The notes below the pieces were generated by a model. That model had not been told where the DNA came from, made no database searches, and saw only the letters and a list, made by a program, of their open reading frames with translations. From Rhyacichthys aspro (lineage: Eukaryota; Chordata; Actinopteri; Gobiiformes; Rhyacichthyidae): a stretch of DNA of 64,000 nucleotides. The translations under genes and the position numbers were made by a program. The stretch is taken from the NCBI GenBank assembly GCA_036850595.1, contig CM072151.1, forward strand, positions 18,639,307 to 18,703,306, written 5' to 3'. Positions 1 through 11,460 of this stretch are shown here, one piece after another; the stretch's first letter is position 1; each line of letters opens with the position of its first letter.

Positions 1-1269
1 TAAATATTTGAAAGAGCTGGATGGATGACACCATACCCAGTGTTGACATATTAATAAAAGCAAAAAGCTGTTTTAGACCTCTTGCAAGTGTTTAAAATTG
101 AATGAAATGGAAGCCCAGCGCCAGTGTCAGGGCTACAGAGGGCAGGCAAGTCCAACATCATGTTCTGAAATGTAGCCACTGCAAACACAGCTACAGAGCA
201 ACTCAAGAGCAAAGAAGGAGATTTTACTACACTAGCTGCTAATGTGAGCATCACACATTGATGTGCAAACGCAAGAGGCTGCAATGCAATGTAACACAAT
301 CAAAAAGACCAACATTAAATGCTAAAATGTTACAGTTTAGAAAGGGAAGGTTTCTATATTTACCAGAAATATTGATTTTTCAGCACTAAATCTGATGACT
401 TCAGCATTAAACACACTTGAGTCTTAGACTTATAGTTTAAAATACTTCTTATTAATCTCTGCTAAATCTACAAATAAAGCATGCACAGCCAGATAAAGCC
501 CATTCTTAACACAGTCTGAGGCCTGGACAAATCCTCACAAACATAAAGCATGACACAGCAGAGTGGAGACATCTTCCACTACCACTTCTGCTCCTATTTA
601 AATCTGGTACACCTCCATTGGCTGGTCTACACAGCTTGTCAACATTGAATCAAGTTTTGCACCTACGTCAAAAAATTTAAAAATAAATAATAAATACATG
701 AATAAATACATTAAAATAACAGCACATAGACGGTGGCTTTAATAGATTTGTATCTCTCAGTTTTGATTAACTCGGTCTTGTTGAAATGTGGTGATCTGCA
801 GCAGACACAACTGACAGAGCTAATAAAACTTTCTTAGTTTGAGGGTGGAAACACAGCTGCATGAGGTCTCAACAGATTAGAGTGGAGCTGCTTCGCCTCC
901 TGTGTCTGAACAGTTCACCTCCACATCAACAGCGCTAGTGAATCCTGACACCGGCCTCTGAACACAGGACTGTGAACACAAAGCAGCCATGACACCAACA
1001 GCACCGACGCTTGCAGGCAAATCCTCTCCTGTGTTCTGTCAAAGAGTTCAGTGAAGAACATCCCTCAGACCTTATCGAGTCCGTGGAAGTAGACTAGACT
1101 AGACAAGACTCACTCAGGACTGAGACAAAGACTTCTTCACAAGCCACTGCAAACTGACTGGGCTGGTTGGACACAACAGTTGATGACATTAACCGTCAAT
1201 GCCACAAACCGTGTCCGATACTGCAGTAATAGCTTGTGGTAGAACAGGAAGCAAGGGCTCCGAAATACT

Positions 1270-1450
1270 TGTCCCATTAGAGATTGAGTAAGGCCTCTCT
1301 TAATGAGGCTAATTACACACAGGCATAATGTGGAGGTTAATCGAACCATAAACATGGCAAAGAGACGATTTGTTTTCCCCATTAGCTATTGTGAAGACCT
1401 TAGCCACATGATAACCATTACAAATGAGATTTCCGAGTGTGACTACTACA
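1270..1450. promoter_or_regulatory. Candidate conserved non-coding element
   Basis: This is a complex, repeat-free block rich in TAATNA-type homeodomain core motifs (for example TTAATGAGGCTAATTA near 1299-1314) and flanked by lower-complexity DNA. It lies in the presumed bcl6a upstream desert. It looks like the developmental enhancers found in such deserts, but no conservation was measured. It is a guess from texture alone. Confidence 0.25.
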
Positions 1451-4029
1451 AAGACGAGCGACCCCACCCCCACCAGCCCCCCGCCCCACCTCCCGGAGTG
1501 AAAAGGAGGAGGGGTATCAACACATATTCAGAGCACAATGAAAGCAGTGTTTTTATATGTGTACCTGGTGAACGCGTGGCACCGCAGCACACCTCTGAAT
1601 GTACAAACACATTTAGCCTCATTAGATCAGAATTAACAACAAACGTCTTCATTGTGCTCTCTTTAGATGCGTTTTTAATAAGACAATGAACCTTGGCTCA
1701 CAGCGCGGCTGCTCTTAATGTGTACGCTTCCCGGGCTTCGAGATGATGATGAAATCTTACAGTACACACCGTCCATTAGTGGCGCATTTATAATAAGCTT
1801 TGTTGCTATGTGCAGATGCCTTTTCATCAGCAAAAAAAATGCACATTTGTTCCTCTAAAATGGCTTCATGTCAAATGTGGCAAATGCTGTCAATTTTAGA
1901 TAGACTGTAATGCATTTGTCAAAACCTCCAAACATTGATTACGACCAAGTATACATCAAGTTGAAAATCAGACCCGTGGTACATGAAATGGTCTAATGTG
2001 AACCTCCTGTATTTCTCTTATAAACATTGTGCTTTTATGTGTATATGAAAATATTTTGACACCTATGCACGAAAAGGTAGTAGGAGTAATCACAGCAGAG
2101 ATTCTCAAAACCTCTTTTGAGTGAGAAAACTAAAAGGAGGACCACTTCTTCCACTCAGGTTTTTTTTTTTTTTATTTTTAGTTATACCTCCAAACTCCTT
2201 GAAAAGATTCACACTTTAGTGAGGAGCCGTTGAGTAGTTTACTTGAGTTTTGTTGTGGCCTTTGCTCCCTAATGACAGCAGCCCAACTTTTTTCGGTAAA
2301 TATCTGTATGTGACTTTAATGCTGACTGACAGCTTGTATTGGCTTGGGATGTATCAAATAGAATTGGATGGCTTGCATGACTGGAGTATGTGCTCCTTGA
2401 TACTGTGAGTGGTAAAGATGCGACCTCTCGGGAGTTTATCTTATCTGAGTCTCTGGAGGGTCCTGACTGACAGCTGTAAATATATCACAGCACAACATTA
2501 AGCAGCTCCTGTGCTGGATACCACACCATTTTCAATAAACATTTGCATCAACAACAAACAAAGAAAAGAGCCTTATATTTCACTTTTGACTTTAATCTTT
2601 TCAATTGTAAAAATAAAGACTAAGGTCAATGTGTTTCCTCTTTTTTTTTTTTTTTTACTATTCTTACCCTGTATTAACATGTGTCCTTTAAACTTCATGT
2701 GCAATAATTCCCATTCTTGAGTTTGGCTCAGACTGGGGTCAATCGAATGAATTTGATCAACTGGATTTTTAAATTTAGTGTAAAGAATGTTTTCACTTGA
2801 AATTAACGCTGAACACACAGAACAGATGTTGACGGCAGCTTTTTTTTTTTATAAATAACATAAGAGCAAAGACATAAGACACTTCTCTTCTACCCCCAAT
2901 GCACAATCATAATAATACATGATCAAGATTTTACTGAAATACTCTTCCCACATGTGCACTTAGTTGGATCAAACTAGAACATTTTAAGTGTTTGAATAGC
3001 CACTGCAATTATTTAGAGTGGAAAAAGATGGGGATATTTCTTCAAAAAAAAAAAAAAAAAGCCAAGCAAAAGGCAGTAGACTCAGTTCATTCTTACAATT
3101 ATGTATTTCATTGTGAAATTATTTTGTTGTAATATCCTTCAGAAAAATGATGCATATTTACCTTTGTTTACCGTCAGCTCAGTGTTAAAAATAGCAGGTG
3201 ATCATGTGTAAAGACAGTGTTATTCTTCTATCCCTGATGATTTAAGTTGTTAAAAGACATTCCACACTCTGCCTCGATAATAAAAGACAACTGGGAGGCA
3301 CTTTTTCAGCTGGTAACAGTGGGGTAAATGAATGATAATAATAAAGTAACACTTTAATTATGGGATTTACAGTAATAAAGCAATGAAGTAATTTCCATAA
3401 AATCAAATGTTAAGCTATGTTTAAAATTTTCTGTGTGTGTTCTCTTTAGGCCCTTATCCACAAATTTTCACTAGTTTCCAGGTTGATTGCCTGTGGATTG
3501 GCACATTATCTGTTTAAAGAGATAGGGTCTGTATAATATGGTGTTTTATATGGTAACCACTAATTTATTAGTGAGTTAATAGTGGTTATGACTAAAATAA
3601 CAAGCTTTATAAAGAGGGTAAATGTCTGGAAATATTTACCAATATCTATTGATTATTATAAAAATTACCCCACAGTTAGTGAACTGGAATATAAAGTCCT
3701 ACCAACCAAGTGCTGCATTTCAGGCCGAACAGCAGCCTGCATCAGTCTACTCTACGTTGTGTGTGGCAAAACACTTCCCAAACTTCCCCCCTGTCAAGCA
3801 TTTTGGGGTAACACTGGTCCTTGAGTCTAAAATCACCCACAGCTTTTATTGTCTGTGATGTGCTCTAAATTAAATCAAATTATCAATCCACTGAACACAG
3901 CGGTGACAATAAAGGACTATTACCCAACACTGGCCTGCAGCTACTCTAAGATAGGCCGCTAATAAGCGCCTGTGGTTTTAAAACGGGTCTGAGGCAAAGT
4001 CAACAAAGTAAAGCTTATCTGGAAGGAAC

Positions 4030-4310
4030 CAACAGCAGAAATCATCACATCAGGCCGTCATTAACTGGTCTCATTTGACAGGCCTTTATCCTCGAGCCTC
4101 TTAGCGCCGCAAAGGAAACACTTACTGCACAAAGGAATGGCTCTTTGGCTGTAGCTACCTGTGCATCATTGAGAAGCTCAAGATAAAAAGCATGGTACCA
4201 TCCTCCTTCTTGATGTGTTAATTGCTGCCTTTTACTTTCTGAATGAGCACTTGACGTTATCATGGAACTCCTTGGGGTCAACAGTAGCCCCCATTTTCCG
4301 GTTGTTCCAT
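4030..4310. promoter_or_regulatory. Candidate conserved non-coding element
   Basis: This block has balanced composition, no repeat signature and no open frame that makes sense, and it is bordered by AT-rich sequence. Its texture suggests an enhancer-type element. Conservation cannot be judged from one sequence. Confidence 0.2.
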
Positions 4311-4982
4311 TTGGTTAAAGACATGTGGACAAACAAAACAGTGTAAGCGAAAAGTGCAGCGCGTATGTAGAAGGGTGTCTCAAGTTCAGTTCAGAATGGA
4401 AGTCTAGGTGACAATTAAGTTAACTTGGGTTTCTCGAAAAAAAAAAACAAGACTGTATAAACTTTCAGAGTGATAATTTATGACGACACAGACAGGCAGG
4501 AATCTTTCCTCACAGCAGACATTTGTCTTTGTAAAGGTCTTAATTATGATTCCGAACTCACAAACAAGTCCGGTGTCGGGCCGTAACTGCCTGTGCGGCT
4601 CAAGCCTGGAGAGAAGAAATACGATCAAAAGGAAGGCAGCTGTGTAATTTGGGGAAGAGACTGTCACCTAAGTGTGTCTTCATAATGCTACGTGTGTGTT
4701 GTAGGGGCTGTAAATCAATTATGAATGCATACTTTTATAATGGATCTATGTCTGTCCAAACACTACAAGTATCTGCACGGTACTCACTGAAAAGCACAGG
4801 AAAGAACTGGATCTAAACCTGACTACTGTTTGAAATATCTAAGACTCTGTGTGAAATTTTGAGACAGTCCTTGATGAAAGTAATGAACATGTTTGTGTGT
4901 TTCTTTCATATGAGTAGCTAGAATGTGCCCACTACACCTGAAAAAGACAGCTTTGACAATATACTAAACTTTCATTTACTTT

Positions 4983-5090
4983 CATTAACTCTTTTTCTAC
5001 CACTTTGGGTCATGGGGGGCTAGAACCTATCACAGCTCCTGTTTAATATGGTGGTTGAATATTTGTATGCAAGACCTTTTCTCAGGTTCC
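4983..5090 (-). repeat. Old SINE tail fragment
   Basis: The stretch resembles, in reverse, the 3' part of the fish SINE seen better at 29095-29405 (the part reading 'ctgggataggctcc'). Only about 100 bases are left and they are heavily diverged. It is a fossil with no coding capacity. Confidence 0.4.
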
Positions 5091-7140
5091 TGCAGCCAAA
5101 CAACCTGATGCATTATCTCTTCGATATGTGTCAATGTATTAAAGTCATCCAGTTAATTAATGAAGAATCCATGTACATTGGTTGAATGTTTGGCATCAAA
5201 CTTGCTGACCGGATGCAACTCTACAGCACAAACACACATCACTCTCACTAAACTGACGGCGATGACTGGTGCCAAACTGTGGAAAAATGAATGGAAAGCA
5301 AAATGTTAAAAGCAGGAGAGTCTCACATTGTATAATCCCTTCACGGGAAGAATGGTGGATTAGTGGATTTCTGAACATTCTACCGTCTCACCGTTAGATG
5401 TGGTACTGACACCTTTTTTGCTGTTCTCAGTGAGATGCTTCAAAACCTTCAGGTAAGGAAACCTCATGTATGGACAGTTAAAAACTAATGAATTAGGAGC
5501 CCTCTATAAACTGACACCATAAAGACCCTGATTGAACACTGAAAGGTCATTTTGTAACACAAAGTTAAAGTTTTGTCCATTCTGTGACAGTACAAAGACT
5601 CAATTGAGAGTGTGAGATTTTCCAACCTTTTCAGAAGGCAGGTATTGAGCTGTTGCTTTCCTGTTGAACACAGCTTATCCTCTTGCGCTACAGTGAGCTG
5701 TTCACATCTATCCCTCCATTCAAACTCGTATTGGGCTTTGGCTTGGGGACATAATCCCTTTCCCCGGCTCGCACACTGCCAAAGCCACATACAACCAACT
5801 CATCAATAACACTTTGTTTACTGAATACAGATGACTTTGCTAGAGAATCCCCTTAGCACAGCGCCGCAAATAAAGACATACATAAGTGTTCAACTAAGCT
5901 TGGGACAATTTCATCTTAGCTTATACTAAGGACTTGAGCTAGCGTTTACGCAATTGAGGCAGACAAGGATTTTGCTTTGCAATTCTATCAGAATCATTAG
6001 GACTCTGGCTTGGCCTTGGTTAAAAAGAGAGACACAAAAAGCCAGAGTGCTTTACCCTTTTTGTCTTCACTTACAGCCTTTGTGACAACTGTAAACTCTT
6101 CTTTCTTGGGAGCACTGAGGGTTGGCAGCAGTTTTCTTTCGACTCTCAGGCTCTGGTGCTGGACTGTAGGACCACAGATACATAACAATGAAGAGCTTTA
6201 GGCCCACAACTTCATGTCACACTGAGCCAGGGTTTCCTCATCGTAAAGACTGGTAATACCAGCGGCTAAGCTCACATAAGGTTCTCAGCCGCTCTTGTGG
6301 GAGACTTATTTTCAAGTCTTTCAGCAGTCGAGAGCTGGGTTGATTACAAGTTATCAGTCTGTATTTGTGAAACTGTGCCACTAAAAACAACTTGTAGTTC
6401 CTGAAGTAAATTAGAAAGATGGTCTCCTGCAGCAGATAAGGACTTAAAACTTGAGTGGAACAGATTATGAGAAGCTCCAAATTGGACACATTTCAGTATT
6501 GACATCTTATCCGTGATCACTTCTAAAAATAAGTCCCATATTTGCCTAACTCCTTAACAAAAACAAAGTGTACAAATCCTGCTTGGCCTTGTGCATCTGT
6601 GCAGTCACATAGGTTGTTTGGACCTTTCCTTAATCTTCTACTCGTCCACTGCTCACTCGGCAGTAAGCAGTGACCTTTGGTGGCACCCAGAGGAGATTAA
6701 TTGGAAAGCAGAGTTAAACTAGTTGTTTTTGGATGGCCTTATGCTTAATTGACTGGTGGCTACTGCTGTTTATCTGTTGCCGCTGCTTAAAACAAATCCC
6801 TGCTCATTGGCTCACGTCGAAATCCAGTCAGGGTATCTATGTCAGACTCTTAATCATTCCGCACTCATCCTAATCTAATCTGTCCATCTTAAGCATCCAC
6901 TCTTATTTACTTGTTTTCGCTCTTCACTTTCCTTGCTGAAGGTAATCCCAGCTCGATAGAACATTGTTCTGTGTTCTATTTTCTCACAGGAAGATGAGAG
7001 ACGTTGGAAAAAAACATACCTTTACAGCATGTCCCTTGTCATCAAACAAGGGTTAGCCCCAGCCCACAGCATTCGTTTAGTAAAACAGATCAATGCTGAC
7101 TGTGTATGCAATAAAGTCTGCTCAAAAATCATCTATCTTT
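5091..7140. other. Intergenic DNA, nothing recognised
   Basis: No exon-like structure, repeat family or RNA gene could be supported. Frames of up to about 100 codons exist but show no domain, and their codon texture is that of non-coding DNA. Confidence 0.55.
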
Positions 7141-7445
7141 CCTTAGGGTTTCTTGGGGCCTTTATTGATAGAGTAGTAGTAGCTGGACAGGAAATAGGGT
7201 GAAAAAGAGTGGGGAATGACATTGGGCAAATGAACCAACGGAGACTTGAACTACCTGAGTTGCCAGGAGCGCCCAACAAGGAAACAAGGCGAAACTGGAA
7301 ACATCGAGAGCGAGGAGAGTGGCATTGAGCAAAGGAAAGGAGCCGGAATAGATCCTGGGTTGCCCGAGTATGTAGTATGTGCTCTACCGGGCAAGCCACC
7401 AAGGCTCTCCCTCTTTCGCTTTGCGGTAATGTCAAGGACTTCATG
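7141..7445 (-). repeat. tRNA-derived SINE, probably a nested or doubled copy
   Basis: Read on the minus strand, a tRNA-like head (near 7410-7360: a 'ggtggcttgcccggtagagc' type A box, then a degenerate B box) leads into the body. A second tail follows with the text 'caatgtcattccccactc' and an end like 'tatcaataaaggc' close to 7150. The same tail occurs at 11025-11110 and 34345-34440, so this is one family with three copies in the window. Two partial bodies appear to be joined. Read in the other direction the copy offers a chance frame of about 136 codons, which is not a gene. Confidence 0.7.
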
Positions 7446-9922
7446 AAAAGGGACAAACAAACAAAAACGGTATAATACATTATGTAACTATTGTACAAAC
7501 TTTCACACCAACAGCAGCTAGAAATATCAAAGAGGAGTTTCAATTCAAAGGCAGTTAATAAGAGTCATCTAAGGTGTGTGGAGTGTGCTGAACAGCTACC
7601 AGGAAGTCTCACATCGACATGTGCGCTACACCAACAGGAAGGGGATTATCCATACATTTATCAACTGCAGAATAAAGACGAGCTAAGCTAAACAAACACA
7701 TTTAAAAACATAATCTAAGCTCAGAGATGTGTATGAGGAAGAGTATGTATTCAACTGTGTCAAAGATGTTCCATTGACGTTCTGTTTACTTGCACACAGG
7801 TGGCATTAGCTTGAAATGCATCGCTGTTAAAGAAGTGAACAAATGGAAACTACACAATTTTCCTAAAAAGAAGGTGCAAAAACACAGCTGAAAATGAACA
7901 GATTTGCTCTTGCTTATAGCTTCAATTGAGCCAGAGAAATAGTTAAGCATTTAAAATTCAACCACGAAGCAAAACTGTTCTTTAAATTCAGCTGGCAGCC
8001 GGCCCTGTTCGTCATCTGTTGATTTGAAGTATGCTTCAAGAACCTGGACCAAACAACCAGACTGTGTCAGCTTTACATTGACATAGTCCACTTGGTAAAG
8101 ATTCTCTCGGATATATTTTGGGGAAATGATGTGAACTCTCCAGCTAACGTAAACCTGATCACTCCAGTAGTTAGTGAACTGCAGCTTGCATTACCCTTTA
8201 TCACTAAGTGCTTAAACCTTTTTCCTTACTTGTTATAATGACTCTTTGAAAGCTTTCTGAATGAAAAATAAATATATAAACACCAGCCTTTCTCTGCCTA
8301 TATTACTGTGACAATTACCATCACAACCCTGCTTATGCAACTCTTTCAGGCTATTATATTTAGAACTTATTTTCAAATGTTTGACTAATAGTTGGACCTA
8401 AATCAATGCCAATCTTTTATCCGTGTTAAGATGGTTGTAAGATGCTATATCTGCCAGTAATGGACCTGTGCATGACAGGAATAAATCAGGACTAATAATG
8501 ACAGATACTCATCTTGGGTTCGTGACAAGATCAATTTTCCTCCTCCTCGCAACTCTAAAAAAGATTTTTACTCTCGACAAATTAGTTAAACCAAGGCAAA
8601 TAGTGAAGAGAGAATCTACATGAGAGCATGAATTTGGTCACACAGAGATCCCAAATGAACATACTGTATGTTCATCTGTACCCTGGTGTATTACTGAACA
8701 CCATAGCGATGGAGCTCAAACAGATATCTTAATCATTTACAGAGGACTTTAATCTTGGACTGTGATAAACTGTCCAATCTAAAATGAAATGCAACCTAAA
8801 ACGGACTAGTATTTGACTTTAACAATCCAAGGGTTCACACACTGAAGACAACGCAGTGTGAGACTAGACTTATAGCCACAAGTTGCTGGTGTCCAACAGA
8901 TTTCCTAAGGCCACTGCTGGGCTTTAATGAGACAGTACAAACTTGGGTGTTTTCATGTCAGATATCTTACTCTATAAATAACCTCATCAGCCAGACTGAC
9001 TAAAATATTCAAGATTCATCTGTCTCCTGATTGTGATACAAAACTAAACTGCGACATAAATAATGGAAGAACTATCATGTGCACAGGTGAAGCATGTCAT
9101 AAAGGTACCTGCCCTTCAGCAAACACATGTACGTACTGTATGAGCATAAGGCATGTGCATGGACCAGGGTTTCTCTCTCTTTTGGCTGGGTTAATTTGTA
9201 ATTGTCATGCCAAATAAATAATCACCACTCAAAATGGCTGACAAAAATATAGCAAAGATATACTGAGTGATCAATAAAATACCACATAGTGATGGTTGTG
9301 ACCATTGACCCTGCGATTTGATGTTTAATTTGGCTAACACTACAGGAGCAGCAGCGGCGCAAATATGTGTCCCATGAACAAAATGTTTTGGACACATGGA
9401 GGTAATGCAAGGGTTATCTCATCAGCACTTTGTTCCTGATTGTTGAGGTCCGGGTCACTCTGGCATGTTCAGACCTCACTCTCTACAGACCCACACCAGC
9501 TCACCCTGTGCTTGTTTTAAATATCAGTGATAACATTATAGTATTCAAATTGTGAGGATCCGCCAGAACTATTGCTAAAAAATCTGATGCCACTGGCCAA
9601 TTTACTCACTGACAGCAAGTTGTGTAAAGTGAGCAGCAGTTAATGTTAAAGATTACACATCATGTATTTCCTTCCCCTTTGCTAATACATGATGATCCAC
9701 CAAAATCATCAGTCATTTGGTCATATCTATGTCATTGTAATGGAGGAGCTGTTTGCTTTACTTCTTGTGTATTGTCACTGGATCACGCTGGTGCCGTGTG
9801 GCAAAAAAGCAGTTATTAACTTATTAAATTAATATTAAATGATATACAATTTACCATAGTTATAGTTACTATTGATTTTGTAAATCCATGCAGACATAAA
9901 ACAAAAAATGTGGTACACTTAC
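7446..9922. other. Intergenic DNA, nothing recognised
   Basis: The DNA is AT-rich and unique-looking. No exon, tRNA, repeat family or long frame could be supported. Confidence 0.55.
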
Positions 9923-9965
9923 ATAGACTTCAGCACAGAGCAGCAGGAATTGTCGTGTCAGGCAC
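9923..9965 (-). other. Weak candidate minus-strand exon (43 nt)
   Basis: On the minus strand a pyrimidine-containing acceptor ('tgttgtgttccag') precedes 43 bases followed by a good donor (gtaagt). The frame that would continue from the 19246-19300 exon hits a stop, so if real it is a non-coding leader exon. Single small exons like this arise often by chance, and nothing else supports it. Confidence 0.18.
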
Positions 9966-10942
9966 CTGGAACACAACACACAGTTTAAGTAGTCACCCTA
10001 AGGTCAATCATTTGATGTAACATGGATGGCAGCAGTGGTTCAGGTTTTTTACTTCATGTTAGTCCCCATCACATTGTTTACTTTTAGAAAGTTCCATTTC
10101 AAGTGAGAGACTAACTTTTGACTGCAGGGGATAAAGTCTAATATTGTAATTGTGAGGGAAATGTCTATTTGTGGTGTTGTGAATGTCCTACATTCTGTTT
10201 AGATACAGGTACGGGTGGGGGTGGCAGGATTATTGTCTCCAGGGCCCACAGACGTGTATTTCTCTTGCTGAGGAATGCTTTTGTTCTGATAAATTGACAG
10301 TGTCAGTTTCCCACGTTGCCACAGTGTGGCATATACTATAGGGAGCAGTAGTGGGAACACAGATGCTACATACGATTGGCGTCAGTCAATGTGACAGTTC
10401 TTGTTTATTCTCTTCTTTTGAGGGGGGTCTATTTTTCTAAATCTGAACTTCCAAGTCAAGGAAGCAGGAAGGAATAGGAATTAATACACCTACACTTCCC
10501 TTCTCCCTTTAGAGCGGCAACATCTTTGTAGTCGCATCATAATTACTGGTGGGCGCCAGTTTGGGATTCTTATCCAGGCCTCTTTTATTGCAAGTATAAT
10601 ACAATGTTTTGAGAAGATGGGACTGCCAAGACTTTTCTAAACTTCACTTTAGTTTCTGTACACAAGCCTAATGTTAAGGAACAGACTTTTCTTGAAGCAG
10701 CATTCCTTGTTGTAGCATATGCTTCCTATTTTCAGAGGCACTGTTCTCCAGCACCAAGCCAGTAGACCGACGCATAGAAAATAGCTGTCTTCTCAGGGAC
10801 ACACTGGGGATAAAAAAAAACTCTTTTTGAGGTCTTTTCACACACACCACGTTTTCTTTTAAACTACAAACCCAATTAAGTAGTAGTTACTGGTAAAGCT
10901 TTTTAATCAGGATATTTTGTAAGACAATTAAAAATCAGTCCA

Positions 10943-11135
10943 TGGTCTGCCTCGGTGGCTAACCTGGTAGAGAACATACTGTATACTTGGCAACCTGGGT
11001 TCGATTACAGCTCGGGTCATATACTCAATGTCATTCCCCTCTCTCTACCCTGTTACCTGTATATCTCCGCTGTATCTATCAGATAAGAGCAAAAAGGCCA
11101 AATAACATCTTAAAAAAACAAAAACAAAACTCACA
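10943..11135 (+). repeat. tRNA-derived SINE (same family as 7141-7445)
   Basis: A head reading 'ctcggtggctaacctggtag' (A box-like) is followed by 'gggttcgattacagctc' (B box GGTTCGANNNC), then the family body with 'caatgtcattcccctctctc', and an A-rich end after 'aaaaaggccaaataac'. Internal polymerase III boxes plus this body are diagnostic of a teleost tRNA-SINE. It is moderately diverged from the other copies. Confidence 0.8.
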
Positions 11136-11424
11136 GATCCAAACACCTATAAATGTTCAACTGGATGTACTCACACTAGTCAAATGACCAGTTTGAATGC
11201 ATCAAGCACAAAAACACTATGAAGCTTTTGAATATGCGTTGTTGTATACAAACAGGAGATTTCCACCTGTCCTTATTGTCTGATATTAGTATTTTCGTTA
11301 ACAATGGAAACAGACAACCTGTCCATTTGTTAATTGAGAAAAAGTTGTTGGAACAATGTTCGTATAAGCAAAACAAAATGACTTGACAATGACAGCTGGA
11401 GTAAATAAAATACCACAACTCCAT

Positions 11425-11460
11425 CTAGATAAGGAGCACCTCATGGCTGCGTTCTAAGCC
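11425..11460 (+). repeat. LINE reverse-transcriptase scrap
   Basis: About 36 bases encode a diverged form of the reverse-transcriptase motif A-P-Q-G-C-x-L-S, and a better copy is at 14785-14822. The flanks are not recognisable as LINE sequence, so this is a tiny, dead remnant of a non-LTR retrotransposon. Confidence 0.4.

Larger units (their letters stand above)
1..4982. other. Intergenic DNA, no gene recognised
   Basis: I see no exon chain, RNA gene or long coding frame. The longest frame here (1303-1689) has no recognisable domain and runs through AT-rich and C-rich low-complexity sequence. The stretches 1270-1450 and 4030-4310 are more complex than their surroundings and are listed separately as possible conserved non-coding elements. 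Short poly(T) and poly(A) runs occur near 2160, 2640 and 3043. Confidence 0.6.

Noticed and set aside
1303..1689. 128-codon plus-strand frame
   Set aside because: No domain, low-complexity C-rich middle, no splice or promoter context; it overlaps a possible non-coding element.
7133..7543. 136-codon minus-strand frame
   Set aside because: Mostly SINE sequence read through; not a gene.
9923..9965. Coding exon in a gene with 19246-19300
   Set aside because: The phase from 19246-19300 gives a stop inside it. Kept only as a weak non-coding exon candidate.
10950..11010. tRNA gene, from A- and B-box matches
   Set aside because: The boxes belong to the head of a SINE; a cloverleaf does not form and the SINE body follows directly. 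The same holds for 14440-14480, 29110-29140 and 50900-50960.
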